Numbered from the stretch's first letter, positions 13,140 through 21,559 are shown. The stretch is DNA of 25,370 nucleotides from Zwartia sp. (GCA_030653405.1 JAURZO010000007.1:1-25370), one strand, 5' to 3'. Notes: generated by a model not told the origin, from the letters alone. Program-made: numbers and translations.

Positions 13140-13928
13140 GTGAATTACGATGAATACTCCATGACTCTTGATAGCGATGTCTCTATGAACGTTTCGGCTC
13201 GTGTTGCTCTTGTCACTGGCTCTACTTCCGGTATTGGTGCCGCCGTCGCTCGGCGGCTATCGAACGATGGCTTCGCTGTCATCTTGCATTCGCGCAACTC
13301 GGTCGAGGAGGGTCAAGCGTTGGTGCGCGAATTAGGCTTGGCCGCTTATGTTCAAGCTGATCTTGCAAAGGAAGCGGACCGGGAAAGGTTAATCCGCGAA
13401 GCCATTGCCCAATGGGGTCGACTGGACGTACTGGTCAACAACGCTGGGATTAGTGGCGTCATTCCGCATGCAGATCTCTTGGCAGCGACGCCGGATGTTT
13501 GGCACGAACTGCATGAAGTCAATGTCGTCGCCCCATTTCGGCTTGTGGCGTATGCGGAATCCGCGCTCCGCGAGGCCGGTGCGAGGGGCAAACCTGGTTG
13601 CATCGTGAATGTGAGCTCGCACGCTGGCGTTCGACCAAAAGGGGCATCCATTCCCTATGCAGCGACCAAGGCCGCTTTAAACCATGTGACCCGCCTACTT
13701 GCTCTTTCGCTTGCTCCACATATTCGAGTGAACGCAGTCGCGCCAGGCCTGGTCAATACGCCGATGACAGCGAACTGGACACAGGCGCAGCAACTTTGGA
13801 AAGAGCGAGCACCGATGGGTCGGGCGGCGAGTCCAGAGGACATCGCGCAAGCTGTAGCAATGTTGGTCGCCTCGGATTACCTGACGGGTGAGATTCTTCT
13901 GTCGGATGGTGGCTTAAATCTTACGTAG
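13140..13928 (+). CDS. short-chain dehydrogenase/reductase (SDR)
   Basis: 262 residues from GTG 13140; ATG 13161 and ATG 13185 are alternatives, and the last gives the family's usual ~248 residues. No start has a good ribosome site. Classical SDR motifs, numbered from 13140: TGSTSGIG (26-33), NNAG (100-103), catalytic Ser in NVSSHAG (159/160), and Y173-K177 in YAATK. The C-terminus GEILLSDGGLNLT is typical of a FabG-like or 3-ketoacyl-reductase-like member. NAD(P)H-dependent oxidoreductase; substrate unknown. It looks like a housekeeping gene trapped between TA pairs. A diverged scrap of its end lies at 11801-11845. Confidence 0.88.
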   Translation: MNYDEYSMTLDSDVSMNVSARVALVTGSTSGIGAAVARRLSNDGFAVILHSRNSVEEGQALVRELGLAAYVQADLAKEADRERLIREAIAQWGRLDVLVNNAGISGVIPHADLLAATPDVWHELHEVNVVAPFRLVAYAESALREAGARGKPGCIVNVSSHAGVRPKGASIPYAATKAALNHVTRLLALSLAPHIRVNAVAPGLVNTPMTANWTQAQQLWKERAPMGRAASPEDIAQAVAMLVASDYLTGEILLSDGGLNLT

Positions 13929-13968
13929 TCAACACGTGTCAATCGGTTAGCTATTAAGAAGTCATTTC

Positions 13969-15549
13969 TCAGCGATTTGGCGTAAACGATACGTTGTGCT
14001 CTGAATGTTGAAAAGCAATGTCTATTGCTTGCACGATCTCATCCCAAACCCCCGGTTCTTCAAGCATGGGTATTTCTTTGAGCAAAATATTGGAGAGTTT
14101 GCCTTGATTGGCTTGCGCCGAGCGGATGACGCGATCAAGTTGTACATCCGGCATTTCGATGATGTCCTTGATCGCTGAACGCGCTTGTGTGTGGCTGCGC
14201 AAATAACGAGACTCGGCACGCATGTCTTCAAGGACAGTCCGCTCCAGGATGTGAGCTACATAGATCACATGCTGAGTAAAGTCTGGGAAACGCCAGGTAT
14301 GTCGAGCCTGGTCATCCCCATGAAAAACAAAATTTGACGTCACGCCATCGGGGTATGTTGTCAGGGTGCTTGCAAACTCATAAAGACCTGCCAAAGATTG
14401 CATGAGCGGTCGCGAAATTGTGTCCAGGATATGTTGGTAGGCATGGCGTTCGGTTTGGTCCCTCGATATTAAAGAGGAGACTGGGAGAATCATCGGACCC
14501 TTTACGACATCGTCGCGTCGCAACACATCGTTAATAAGAAAACGATGGACGCGTCCATTGCCATCCGCAAGGGGATGAATGTACACAAAGCCAAACGCCG
14601 CTACAGCACTGCGCATGACGGACGATTGTCCTTGTGTGCGTTCTAAAAAGGTAACGAGACCTTCAAGCATGGCCGCAAGGTCTTGGGTGGGTGGTGCGAT
14701 GTAGTGGACGACTTCTTGATAGCGTGCGACTTCACCAACGAATACGGGTGATTGGCGAATACCAAAGGTTTGCAATGTAGTGCGCTGACCTAAGATTTCG
14801 GATTGCAAGCTTGCTAGCGCGGCTTGAGTGAGAGGCCATGGGTGTTGGCCGGTTCGGCGAGAAAGCACATCCGAGAAGCGCTGAATGCGATCGGTTTGAT
14901 TGGCTTCTCCCTCGATGGCGAAACTCGATTTACTTTCGCGAAGCGTCATCCAGACGGCTGAGCGCATCAGCAACTCTTCTCCAAACTCCAGAGCCAGATC
15001 TTCCAAAAGGCCCTTCACGTCTAAATTGATCGCCCTGAGCGCGTCGTTTGTTTTGCGAATAAAAGGGCAGAAAGCTGACGTACCCGGGAGATTGTCTCTC
15101 ACACGCCAGCGTTGGTTGAGGACGGTATGCTCTGGCGAGGCAGCTACTTGTTTTTCATCATCGAGTACGGCAATGTAGCCACCGAGAATTTTCGAGTGGA
15201 TTTCTAATGTTCGTCCGGTGATGAACTCATACAGAAACCCCACTCTTTTTGCATACTGACCAGAGGGTTCGTCATCGATCCAAGCGGTCAATTCATGCGG
15301 ATGGATTGTTACAAATAGTCGGGATAGCAGTTCTAGATTGGGCATCTCGTGCTTGAGATGAAAGGTAAGATGCCCACGCAATGTCGCGCTTGGACGCATA
15401 CTTTCTACGTATATCTCAGTCGTAATACCCTCTGATACGAGTGTGGCGCGTCTGCCACCAAGACGACTAACTGTCTGCAAGGGGAAGATAGGTTCTATGC
15501 CGTAGTTGGCCGCTAGCCAAGCTCCTCCAAGTAGATTGTGGTATTCCAT
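13969..15549 (-). CDS. large Fic-domain protein with N-terminal extension, class II-like
   Basis: 526 residues. The first ~165 residues are of unassigned mixed fold (GGRRATLVSEGITTEIYVES, TFHLKHEMPNLELLSRLF), with no Fic motif. The inhibitory motif SFAIEG (209-214) with E213 precedes the Fic core. The active motif is HPLADGNGRVHR (325-336): the usual Phe after HP is Leu, while His325, Asp, both Gly, Asn and both Arg are kept, so catalysis is likely retained. A helical C-terminal domain ends with a region like a winged helix (ESRYLRSHTQARSAIKDIIE, then MPDVQLDRVIRSAQANQGKL). Not close to the Fic at 10007. It faces the SDR gene convergently. Repeats just upstream of its start look like an operator. 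Confidence 0.87.
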   Translation of the reverse strand: MEYHNLLGGAWLAANYGIEPIFPLQTVSRLGGRRATLVSEGITTEIYVESMRPSATLRGHLTFHLKHEMPNLELLSRLFVTIHPHELTAWIDDEPSGQYAKRVGFLYEFITGRTLEIHSKILGGYIAVLDDEKQVAASPEHTVLNQRWRVRDNLPGTSAFCPFIRKTNDALRAINLDVKGLLEDLALEFGEELLMRSAVWMTLRESKSSFAIEGEANQTDRIQRFSDVLSRRTGQHPWPLTQAALASLQSEILGQRTTLQTFGIRQSPVFVGEVARYQEVVHYIAPPTQDLAAMLEGLVTFLERTQGQSSVMRSAVAAFGFVYIHPLADGNGRVHRFLINDVLRRDDVVKGPMILPVSSLISRDQTERHAYQHILDTISRPLMQSLAGLYEFASTLTTYPDGVTSNFVFHGDDQARHTWRFPDFTQHVIYVAHILERTVLEDMRAESRYLRSHTQARSAIKDIIEMPDVQLDRVIRSAQANQGKLSNILLKEIPMLEEPGVWDEIVQAIDIAFQHSEHNVSFTPNR

Positions 15550-15556
15550 GGAGGCA

Positions 15557-15595
15557 TTATCATCAAAAATGATAAAAAATGCAAAAAAATGATAA
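15557..15595. promoter_or_regulatory. TTATCAT/ATGATAA repeats, possible Fic operator
   Basis: TTATCAT (15557-15563) and ATGATAA (15569-15575) form a 7-bp inverted repeat with a 5-base spacer, and a further ATGATAA (15589-15595) lies exactly 20 bases (about two helical turns) on. All sit in AT-rich DNA just upstream of the large Fic gene on the minus strand, consistent with repressor sites. The remaining gap to 15689 holds no recognised gene. Confidence 0.45.
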
Positions 15596-15689
15596 TAATA
15601 TTATTTATTAGATAAAAAACAGTAATTTTGCGATCTATACGTAGGTGGCTTGGCCTTTGATTGAAGTTTTCGCCATTGTTCACTGGACT

Positions 15690-16748
15690 TCAAGCCCCGT
15701 ACTGTTTCCCTAACCATTTCCGATACTCGCCGCTGGTGACGCCCTCCACCCATTTTGGGTGATCCAGATACCATTGGACGGTTTTCTCGATACCGGTCTC
15801 AAAGGTTTCCTGGGGTTTCCAGCCAAGTTCTCGTTCGATCTTGCGGGCGTCGATGGCATAGCGGCGATCGTGTCCGGGCCGGTCGGTCACGTAGGTGATC
15901 TGTTCGGCATAAGGTTTGCCGTCAGCGCGCGGACGCAGCTGATCGAGTCTGGCGCAGATTGTCTTGACAACGTCCAGGTTGGCCTTTTCGTTCCAACCGC
16001 CGATGTTATAGGTTTCTCCTACGCGTCCGGCTTCGAGCACGCGCGCGATCGCATGGCAGTGATCTTTGACGTAGAGCCAGTCTCGGACCTGCTGGCCATC
16101 TCCATAGATAGGGAGTGGTTTGCCATTCAGCGCATTCAAAATGACGAGAGGAATGAGCTTTTCTGGAAAGTGGAAAGGACCGTAGTTGTTGCTACAGTTC
16201 GTGGTCAGGACAGGTAGGCCATAGGTGTGGTGCCAGGCGCGTACCAAATGATCCGAGGATGCTTTGCTCGCCGCATACGGGCTGTTGGGCTCGAACGGAT
16301 TCGTCTCAGCAAAGGGCGGATCGTCGGAGGCCAGTGTCCCATACACCTCGTCAGTCGAAACATGCAGAAATCTAAAGAGTTTCTTCTCTGCCTCGGGTAG
16401 CCCCTTCCAATAGGCGCGCACAGACTCTAAAAGATTAAAGGTGCCGACTACGTTGGTTTGGATGAAGTCGCCCGGGCCATGTATGGAGCGATCGACATGG
16501 GACTCGGCTGCAAAGTTCAAAATGGCGCGGGGTTTGTATTTGGCAAGTAAAGAGTCGACCAAGACACGATCGCCAATATCGCCTTGTACAAAAATATGGC
16601 GCTTGTCTTCGGAGAGGGCGGAGAGATTGTCGAGGTTGCCGGCATAGGTGAGCTTGTCGAGGTTCACAACGGGCTCGTCGTTATTTTCAAGCCAGGTATG
16701 GACGAAATTGCTACCAATAAAGCCAGCACAACCAGTGACTAAAATCAT
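15690..16748 (-). CDS. rfbB: dTDP-glucose 4,6-dehydratase
   Basis: 352 residues, full family length. An extended SDR with NAD-binding GCAGFIGSN (6-14), the dehydratase triad T132-D133-E134 in STDEVYG, and Y158/K162 in SPYAASKASSDHLVR. NCSNNYGPFHFPEKLIPLVI, GDGQQVRDWLYVKDHC and YNIGG are signature RmlB segments. It converts dTDP-glucose to dTDP-4-keto-6-deoxyglucose, the second step toward dTDP-rhamnose and other surface sugars. Partners rfbA, rfbC and rfbD are not beside it: the neighbours are a Fic gene and a TA pair, so it is isolated here. ATG 16748 follows a purine-rich AAAGAGAA. Confidence 0.95.
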   Translation of the reverse strand: MILVTGCAGFIGSNFVHTWLENNDEPVVNLDKLTYAGNLDNLSALSEDKRHIFVQGDIGDRVLVDSLLAKYKPRAILNFAAESHVDRSIHGPGDFIQTNVVGTFNLLESVRAYWKGLPEAEKKLFRFLHVSTDEVYGTLASDDPPFAETNPFEPNSPYAASKASSDHLVRAWHHTYGLPVLTTNCSNNYGPFHFPEKLIPLVILNALNGKPLPIYGDGQQVRDWLYVKDHCHAIARVLEAGRVGETYNIGGWNEKANLDVVKTICARLDQLRPRADGKPYAEQITYVTDRPGHDRRYAIDARKIERELGWKPQETFETGIEKTVQWYLDHPKWVEGVTSGEYRKWLGKQYGA

Positions 16749-16878
16749 ACGATTCTCTTTTAGGGATGATTAGATTATTTTACTGATTTTGATGTCGCGC
16801 CATCTTGATATCTTTGTATATGTTTGCAGCATGGCGGTTTTAAGCAGGTCATTCGTATGACAGGAAAATCGTTAATTT

Positions 16879-16907
16879 TGTTACAATGAAAACATTATCT
16901 GTTACAA
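16879..16907. promoter_or_regulatory. TGTTACAA direct repeats, probable Xre operator
   Basis: TGTTACAA occurs at 16879-16886 and again at 16900-16907, exactly 21 bases apart (two helical turns), in the AT-rich leader 52-80 bases upstream of the Xre/MbcA-type antitoxin. Same-face spacing suggests cooperative repressor binding. Assignment to the antitoxin is inferred. Confidence 0.5.
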
Positions 16908-16958
16908 ATATACTTTTTGATATCATTATTTATCTTTATGAATGCCAAGGAGTTAGCC

Positions 16959-17354
16959 ATGGCCGCCATTGCAGAGCGCGAAATCATCGCGTCACAGGAC
17001 CGTGGCGCACTGGCCAAAATGGTGATGACATTACTTGATCATTGGAAATTAAGTACTGAGGATCAGGCGGCGTTGTTGGGTCTTGCCTCCAGCAATCGTG
17101 CTGCTCTGGCCAACTATCGCAGTGGCAAGCCGATTGGTACTAGCCGCGATCAATATGAGCGTGTGGGACATCTTTTGGGTATCCACAAAAATCTGCGCCT
17201 ACTTTTTCCACAAAATCGCGAATTGGCATACAGTTGGATGACCACTCGCAACAAGGCCTTTGATCATTTGACACCTGTCGAGGTTGTCAAAGAGTGGGGT
17301 TTTGCAGGGCTACTGATGGTGCGTGGTTATCTGGATCGTGCGCGTGGTGTTTGA
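16959..17354 (+). CDS. Xre/MbcA/ParS-family antitoxin of a RES toxin
   Basis: 131 residues from ATG 16959, chosen because AAGGAG (16947-16952) lies 6 bases before it; the frame extends upstream to 16917 without a ribosome site. The N-terminal part (ALAKMVMTLLDHWKLSTEDQ, AALLGLASSNRAALANYRSG) is the Xre-like helix-turn-helix, and the C-terminal part (YERVGHLLGIHKNLRLLFP, ..KAFDHLTPVEVVKEWGFAGLLMVRGYLDR) is the DUF2384/MbcA toxin-binding domain. It binds and blocks the RES toxin encoded next and should repress its own promoter. The toxin start lies within its last codons. Confidence 0.9.
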   Translation: MAAIAEREIIASQDRGALAKMVMTLLDHWKLSTEDQAALLGLASSNRAALANYRSGKPIGTSRDQYERVGHLLGIHKNLRLLFPQNRELAYSWMTTRNKAFDHLTPVEVVKEWGFAGLLMVRGYLDRARGV

Positions 17355-18051
17355 AAAACTGACCTTGGTCGACATTCATCAAGATGTGTCCCGCAACATT
17401 GTTTCTTTATATGAATCCCAAGACTTGTTTGATGATCTCACTCAGGACTCAACTGAATGGTTGCTCGCACATAGAGTAGAAGAAGAGGTTAAACCTCCAA
17501 CGTATCGTTCGCGAACACCCATTATCGATCGTCCTTTTGAGGATGCTGAGTGGTTGAGTGCGATCACATGGCCTTTTGAAAACTGGCGCTCAAGTCGTTT
17601 TTCAGACGGATCTTACGGGGTCTGGTATAGCTCTGAATCAGTTGAAACGACTGTCTATGAGTCCGTCTTTCATTGGTACAAGGGCTTGCTGAGTGATGCT
17701 GGATTTGATCGTGCAGGGGTGATTGCTGAGCGTAAGGTGTACAAAGTCGCATGCGCTGCAGCCTTGTTGGACTTTCGCAAGCTCGTTGATACTCAAACAG
17801 ATCTATTGCATCGAACGGATTACACACTTTGCCAGTCTGTGGGATCTAGGATTCACCGCGAAGGTCATCCTGGACTATTTATGCAGTCTGTCCGCAGACC
17901 CAAAGGCGAAAATATGGTGATCTTTAATCCAAACATACTTTCCAATCCTCGGTATTGTTGCCAGCTAAGATATCGTCTTGAGGAGACTCAGGTTGTAGTT
18001 GAAAAAAGCCCGGGAAGTGCTTGGTTCAATATTCCGTTAGATACTTTTTGA
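17344..18051 (+). CDS. RES-domain toxin (NAD+ phosphorylase/glycohydrolase type)
   Basis: About 235 residues. Several GTG codons (17323, 17338, 17344, 17347) could start it; 17344 gives MVFEKLTLVDI, a typical beginning, with an 11-base overlap with the antitoxin gene. RES family features are present: the conserved Arg in WRSSRFSDGSYGVWYSSESV, the Glu in SVETTVYESVFHW and the Ser near GLFMQSVRRPKGEN. RES toxins degrade NAD+ and halt growth. Length is close to that of the longer RES group with an N-terminal helical region (SRNIVSLYESQDLFDDLT). All key residues are seen, so it should be active unless restrained by its antitoxin. Confidence 0.9.
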   Translation: MVFEKLTLVDIHQDVSRNIVSLYESQDLFDDLTQDSTEWLLAHRVEEEVKPPTYRSRTPIIDRPFEDAEWLSAITWPFENWRSSRFSDGSYGVWYSSESVETTVYESVFHWYKGLLSDAGFDRAGVIAERKVYKVACAAALLDFRKLVDTQTDLLHRTDYTLCQSVGSRIHREGHPGLFMQSVRRPKGENMVIFNPNILSNPRYCCQLRYRLEETQVVVEKSPGSAWFNIPLDTF

Positions 18052-18053
18052 AA

Positions 18054-18111
18054 TTGTATATCTTTAAAAAACTATTATAATTTAACTAATATTTAATAGC
18101 TTTTTAAAGAT
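18054..18111 (+). promoter_or_regulatory. hipBA promoter overlapped by a long inverted repeat
   Basis: An inverted repeat has arms 18060-18077 and 18094-18111 (ATCTTTAAAAA..CTATTA and TAATAG..TTTTTAAAGAT), 17 of 18 positions pairing, with a 16-base centre. TTGTAT (18054-18059), 16 bases and TATAAT (18076-18081) form a good sigma-70 promoter inside it. HipB-type proteins repress by binding paired sites, so this is a likely HipB operator. Confidence 0.65.
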
Positions 18112-18118
18112 CTATAAA

Positions 18119-18427
18119 ATGATCTATGAACTCCTTAACGTGAATGAAATCGCTGCTGATATTGGCAAAAATATGCGCCTTGCGCGTGCCGCGCGTGGCT
18201 TGCGACAAGAAGATTTGGCGCTCTTAAGCGGAGCGAGTTTGCAGGCCATCAAAAATCTCGAGGGAGGCGGAAAGGTCGAATTCATGACTTTTTTACGTGT
18301 CGCTAAAGCCTTGAACATCGACAAGGACATATGGGCGAGTTGTTTGCCCAAACCCAAATCTCTGGATGAATTGTCTCGTATCGAGTCTGCGCGAGCTGAG
18401 TCCACACGCGTCAGAGTAACAAGATGA
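18119..18427 (+). CDS. hipB: HipB-family XRE antitoxin
   Basis: 102 residues. A single XRE helix-turn-helix occupies about residues 14-68 (DIGKNMRLARAARGLRQEDL, LLSGASLQAIKNLEGGGKVE, FMTFLRVAKALNI), followed by a basic, Ser/Arg-rich tail. It binds the HipA kinase and the operator upstream. The gene starts 8 bases after the inverted repeat and its stop overlaps the hipA start (ATGA). No clear ribosome site precedes ATG 18119, though the leader is AT-rich. Confidence 0.88.
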   Translation: MIYELLNVNEIAADIGKNMRLARAARGLRQEDLALLSGASLQAIKNLEGGGKVEFMTFLRVAKALNIDKDIWASCLPKPKSLDELSRIESARAESTRVRVTR

Positions 18428-19713
18428 AAAAGTCTCAACTGAGTTTGAGTCAACAGCGTATTCAGATTGCATTAGATTTTGGTCAAACGACTCCATCCCA
18501 AATTCTTGGAGAATGCATGTGGGTCGCAAGCGAGCGTCGCGCAGCATTTGAGTGGAGCGCACAAGCCCTCGCTTCAGGTCTCAATCCGTCGCCTTTTAAG
18601 CTGCCCCTGTCACCCGGGGTTCATTATGCGGATCGTTCGCCTTTCGATGGTCTGCATGCTTTGTTTTCTGATTCAATACCTGATGGTTTTGGACTCAGAT
18701 TAATGAACAAAGGTCTGGCAGATGCTGGCTATTCTTTGGATAAGGTGAGTCCGTTACACAGGTTGGCTTGGGTCGGCCAAAGAGGTGTTGGCGCATTGAC
18801 CTATACCCCGATGATTGACGGCGCAAGTGCCCAAGATTTGATGGACCTCTCTGCGCTCGCAACCCATGCTGTCAGCGCGCAAGTTGAGGTTCTCCAAGAT
18901 CTACCTAGGCCGATCATCAGGGCGGGTGGTTCGGCTTTGGGTGCCCGACCAAAATTTTGGGCCGCAATCGGACGAGATCGACAGTCCGTTATTCTTGGCG
19001 ATGAGGCGAATACGCTTCAGGGATTTGATGCGTGTTTACTCAAATTCGCACCCTCGCTCGGCGATCCCTATGAGCCGTATTTTGAAGCGGCATGTTTAAA
19101 ATTAGCTGCCGAGCATGGCGTCAAGGCTGCGCGAGGTGAGTTGCTGATGCACGCGCACGGACCCGCTTTAGCTGTCCACCGTTTTGACCGCAGTCCTGGG
19201 GGCGAGAGGTTGCACACACAAAGTGTGGCCGCTTTGCTCGGCTTGGACTTTCGCGAAGCAAATATGGATTACACCGCACTCGCTAAGTTGGTCAAACAGC
19301 TGGCAGGTGATGAGGCGTTGGAAGTGCTTTACCGGCAGCTTTGCTTCAATGTAGCCATGTCCATGCGTGACGATCACACAAAAAATTTTGCTTTTTGCAT
19401 GAATAGTGCTGGGAGTTGGGAGTTGTCACCCGCCTTTGATCTTTGCCCTTCTTTGGGGCTTGGGTATACGCAAGAGCACACAATGACGCTCAATGGCAAA
19501 GGGACCCATATCTCTAGGGATGACTTGCTTGTATTTGCAGGGTCTTTGGGGCTGAGCAATCAATTGGCGCGTGATGGTTTGGATCAGGCCCGCGCTGCTG
19601 CGTCTAAGTTTGAGGGCGAGGCGATGCGTACGGGTGCGCCAAAATCACCGACTCGAGCTTGGGTGAGTCGTTTTAAGGAAATTGATAAATATCTTGCTCC
19701 ATCGATCATTTAG
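18424..19713 (+). CDS. hipA: HipA-family serine/threonine kinase toxin
   Basis: 429 residues, full length. The N-terminal subdomain has the family's PFDGLHALFSDSIPDGFGLR (73-92) and HRLAWVGQRGVGALTY (112-127). The ATP-binding loop is GGSALGARPK (168-177). The catalytic segment is MRDDHTKNFAF (314-324), with D317 and N321, and the metal-binding Asp lies in SPAFDLCPS (D339). HipA kinases phosphorylate aminoacyl-tRNA synthetases or related targets and induce dormancy. ATG 18424 overlaps hipB by 4 bases. All catalytic residues are intact. It converges with the ABC operon 43 bases downstream; only a weak 5-bp hairpin is seen in between. Confidence 0.93.
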   Translation: MKKSQLSLSQQRIQIALDFGQTTPSQILGECMWVASERRAAFEWSAQALASGLNPSPFKLPLSPGVHYADRSPFDGLHALFSDSIPDGFGLRLMNKGLADAGYSLDKVSPLHRLAWVGQRGVGALTYTPMIDGASAQDLMDLSALATHAVSAQVEVLQDLPRPIIRAGGSALGARPKFWAAIGRDRQSVILGDEANTLQGFDACLLKFAPSLGDPYEPYFEAACLKLAAEHGVKAARGELLMHAHGPALAVHRFDRSPGGERLHTQSVAALLGLDFREANMDYTALAKLVKQLAGDEALEVLYRQLCFNVAMSMRDDHTKNFAFCMNSAGSWELSPAFDLCPSLGLGYTQEHTMTLNGKGTHISRDDLLVFAGSLGLSNQLARDGLDQARAAASKFEGEAMRTGAPKSPTRAWVSRFKEIDKYLAPSII

Positions 19714-19756
19714 ATATGGCATCGTGTTCTCACCGCACTATTGCGGGCTCTAAGCC

Positions 19757-20524
19757 TCAGACCATCTTTTTCAAGCTTTCCCAGATATGTCTTCTGAGCT
19801 TCAGAAACTCGGGGTCGGTCTTGATCTCATCGCGACGGGGGCGGGCAAAGGGAACGTCGATGATTTGGGCGATGCGGCCTGGTCGGGGTGACATCACGAC
19901 GATACGGTCTGCCAGATATAACGCTTCCTCGATGGAATGGGTCACAAACACCACTGTTTTGCGCTCGCGCTCCCAGATGTTCAGTAGCTCGTCTTGCAGC
20001 AGGTCGCGGGTCTGGACGTCGAGTGCGCCGTAGGGCTCGTCCATCAAGAGGATGCTGGGCTTGATGGCGAGTGCCCGGGCGATGCCGACGCGTTGCTGCA
20101 TGCCGCCTGAGAGTTGGTGGGGATAGGCGTTTTCAAAGGCGGTGAGGCCAACGAGCTCGACGCATTGGCGGGCTTGGGCGAGGCGTTGTTGTTTTTCGAC
20201 GCCGGCGACTTCGAGGCCAAAGGCGACGTTGTCGAGCACGGTGCGCCACGGGAAAAGCTCAAAGCTTTGAAACACCATGCCGCGGCCGTGTCCGGTGGTG
20301 CCGGTCACGTCCTCGCCGTCAATCAGGATGCGTCCGCCATCGCTGGTCTCGATGCCGTTGATGATGCGCAGGAGTGTGGACTTGCCACACCCTGAGGGAC
20401 CCAGTAGGACGAGAAATTCCAGATCTTTGACTTGAAGTGAAAAGTTTTCGAGTACTGGCAGGCCACCCGCGCCTTGCCGGTAGATCTTGGTGATCCCGTC
20501 GATTTCAAGCTTGAAATGTGCCAA
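19757..20524 (-). CDS. ABC transporter ATPase, nitrate/sulfonate/taurine type
   Basis: 255 residues. Walker A GPSGCGKST (42-50), signature LSGGMQQR (138-145), Walker B LLMDEP with D162-E163 and the switch His196 in VTHSIEEAL. VFQSFELFPWRTVLDNVAFGL is typical of the SsuB/TauB/NrtD group. It energises import with the two permeases and the binding protein encoded just upstream on this strand. It is the last gene of the operon, starting 3 bases after the binding-protein gene. Substrate cannot be read from the ATPase. Confidence 0.92.
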   Translation of the reverse strand: MAHFKLEIDGITKIYRQGAGGLPVLENFSLQVKDLEFLVLLGPSGCGKSTLLRIINGIETSDGGRILIDGEDVTGTTGHGRGMVFQSFELFPWRTVLDNVAFGLEVAGVEKQQRLAQARQCVELVGLTAFENAYPHQLSGGMQQRVGIARALAIKPSILLMDEPYGALDVQTRDLLQDELLNIWERERKTVVFVTHSIEEALYLADRIVVMSPRPGRIAQIIDVPFARPRRDEIKTDPEFLKLRRHIWESLKKMV

Positions 20525-20527
20525 TTA

Positions 20528-21559
20528 TCAGAGCTCCTTGAGGGCCTTTTCCATGTATTGGGTGTCGATAGTTTTGGCGATATTGGTGCCGCGCTTGACG
20601 GTGCCGGCCTTGACGTAGACGGGCATCAGCTCATCAAAATACTTCAGGCGAAAGCCGCCATCGTCTGGCCAAGCCTTGATCTGTTTGGAGAGAGTTTCCC
20701 AGACGGGTCTGAGTTGTTCTTCGGTCGCAGTCTTGGCGTCTTTGACGGTGGCGTATTTACGATAGCCCTCGGCAAAGTAGGACAGGCTTTGATTGGTTTT
20801 CCGGAACGAGGTCACGGTGGCTTTGAGCAGGTCCGTGATGGCGCGGGCATTGTCGGCATTTTTAAGCCAGGAGCCTTGTACCAGCCACGCTTCCGAGAGC
20901 CAGGGGTTGTAGATTTTCCAGGGCTCGACCATCACTTTGTAATTACCCTGTTTGAGGATGTCGGCCGCTTGGTCAAAGTGCACGGGCACGGCTGCTACGC
21001 GTCCACCGAGCAGCGCGCGCATGCGTGAACCTGAGCCACCGACATCGACCACGGTGGCGTCTTCGATATTGACGCCATTGCGCTCAAAAATACCACTCAA
21101 CATCACGTAGATAAAGTCGCCGGTTGAGTTCAGGGCGATGGCGTTATCTTTATTTTTAAAGTCCGCGTAGCTTTTGACTTTATCGGCGTTGACGACCAGC
21201 ACTTGACTGGTGTTGTTGTAGACCATGCCGACCATTTTGACATCTGCACCGACCGAACCCGCGCGCAGGGCGGATACGACGTCGGACTCGCCGACTTCGG
21301 CGGAACCGGCCACGATCGATTGTGTCAGAACCTGCATCGACTCGATGCGCTTCATGTCGGAGGCGCTATAGCCGAGTGCTTGCATGCCTTCGTTGAGTGC
21401 CATGATGGCGGGCACGTGAATGGACAGGGTAAAGCCCAGAATCTGTGCTTTCAGGGCGCGATTTTTTTGTGCGAGGCTTAACGGCGCATACGACAGCAGG
21501 GCAGCTGAGCCAAGGCTCATGCCAGCATGCTTGAGTAGATCTCTGCGTGTGATTATCAT
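20528..21559 (-). CDS. ABC substrate-binding protein with Tat signal
   Basis: 343 residues. The N-terminus TRRDLLKHAGMSLGSAALLS, followed by SLAQK, is a twin-arginine signal peptide with a likely cleavage after SLA, so it is exported folded to the periplasm. The rest fits the SsuA/NrtA/THI5-like fold (SVVAGSAEVGESD-type segments: LTQSIVAGSAEVGESDVVSA, GDFIYVMLSGIFERNGVN, VVDVGGSGSRMRALLGGRVAA). It binds the imported ligand; the family takes sulfonates, nitrate, taurine, thiamine precursors or aromatic acids, and the ligand here is not predictable. It is separated from the upstream permease by 52 bases, with a GGAGAC site before its ATG. Confidence 0.88.
   Translation of the reverse strand: MIITRRDLLKHAGMSLGSAALLSYAPLSLAQKNRALKAQILGFTLSIHVPAIMALNEGMQALGYSASDMKRIESMQVLTQSIVAGSAEVGESDVVSALRAGSVGADVKMVGMVYNNTSQVLVVNADKVKSYADFKNKDNAIALNSTGDFIYVMLSGIFERNGVNIEDATVVDVGGSGSRMRALLGGRVAAVPVHFDQAADILKQGNYKVMVEPWKIYNPWLSEAWLVQGSWLKNADNARAITDLLKATVTSFRKTNQSLSYFAEGYRKYATVKDAKTATEEQLRPVWETLSKQIKAWPDDGGFRLKYFDELMPVYVKAGTVKRGTNIAKTIDTQYMEKALKEL

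Noticed and set aside
11801..13928. Element integrated at the 3' end of the SDR gene, with the scrap as the duplicated attachment site
   Set aside because: The order is wrong: the scrap lies upstream of the complete gene, the copies differ at about ten positions, and there is no integrase.
15759..16217. Plus-strand open frame of 152 codons
   Set aside because: Antisense to rfbB, whose motifs are complete.
19714..19756. Terminator between hipA and the ABC operon
   Set aside because: Only a 5-bp stem (CCGCA/TGCGG) without a T-run; too weak.
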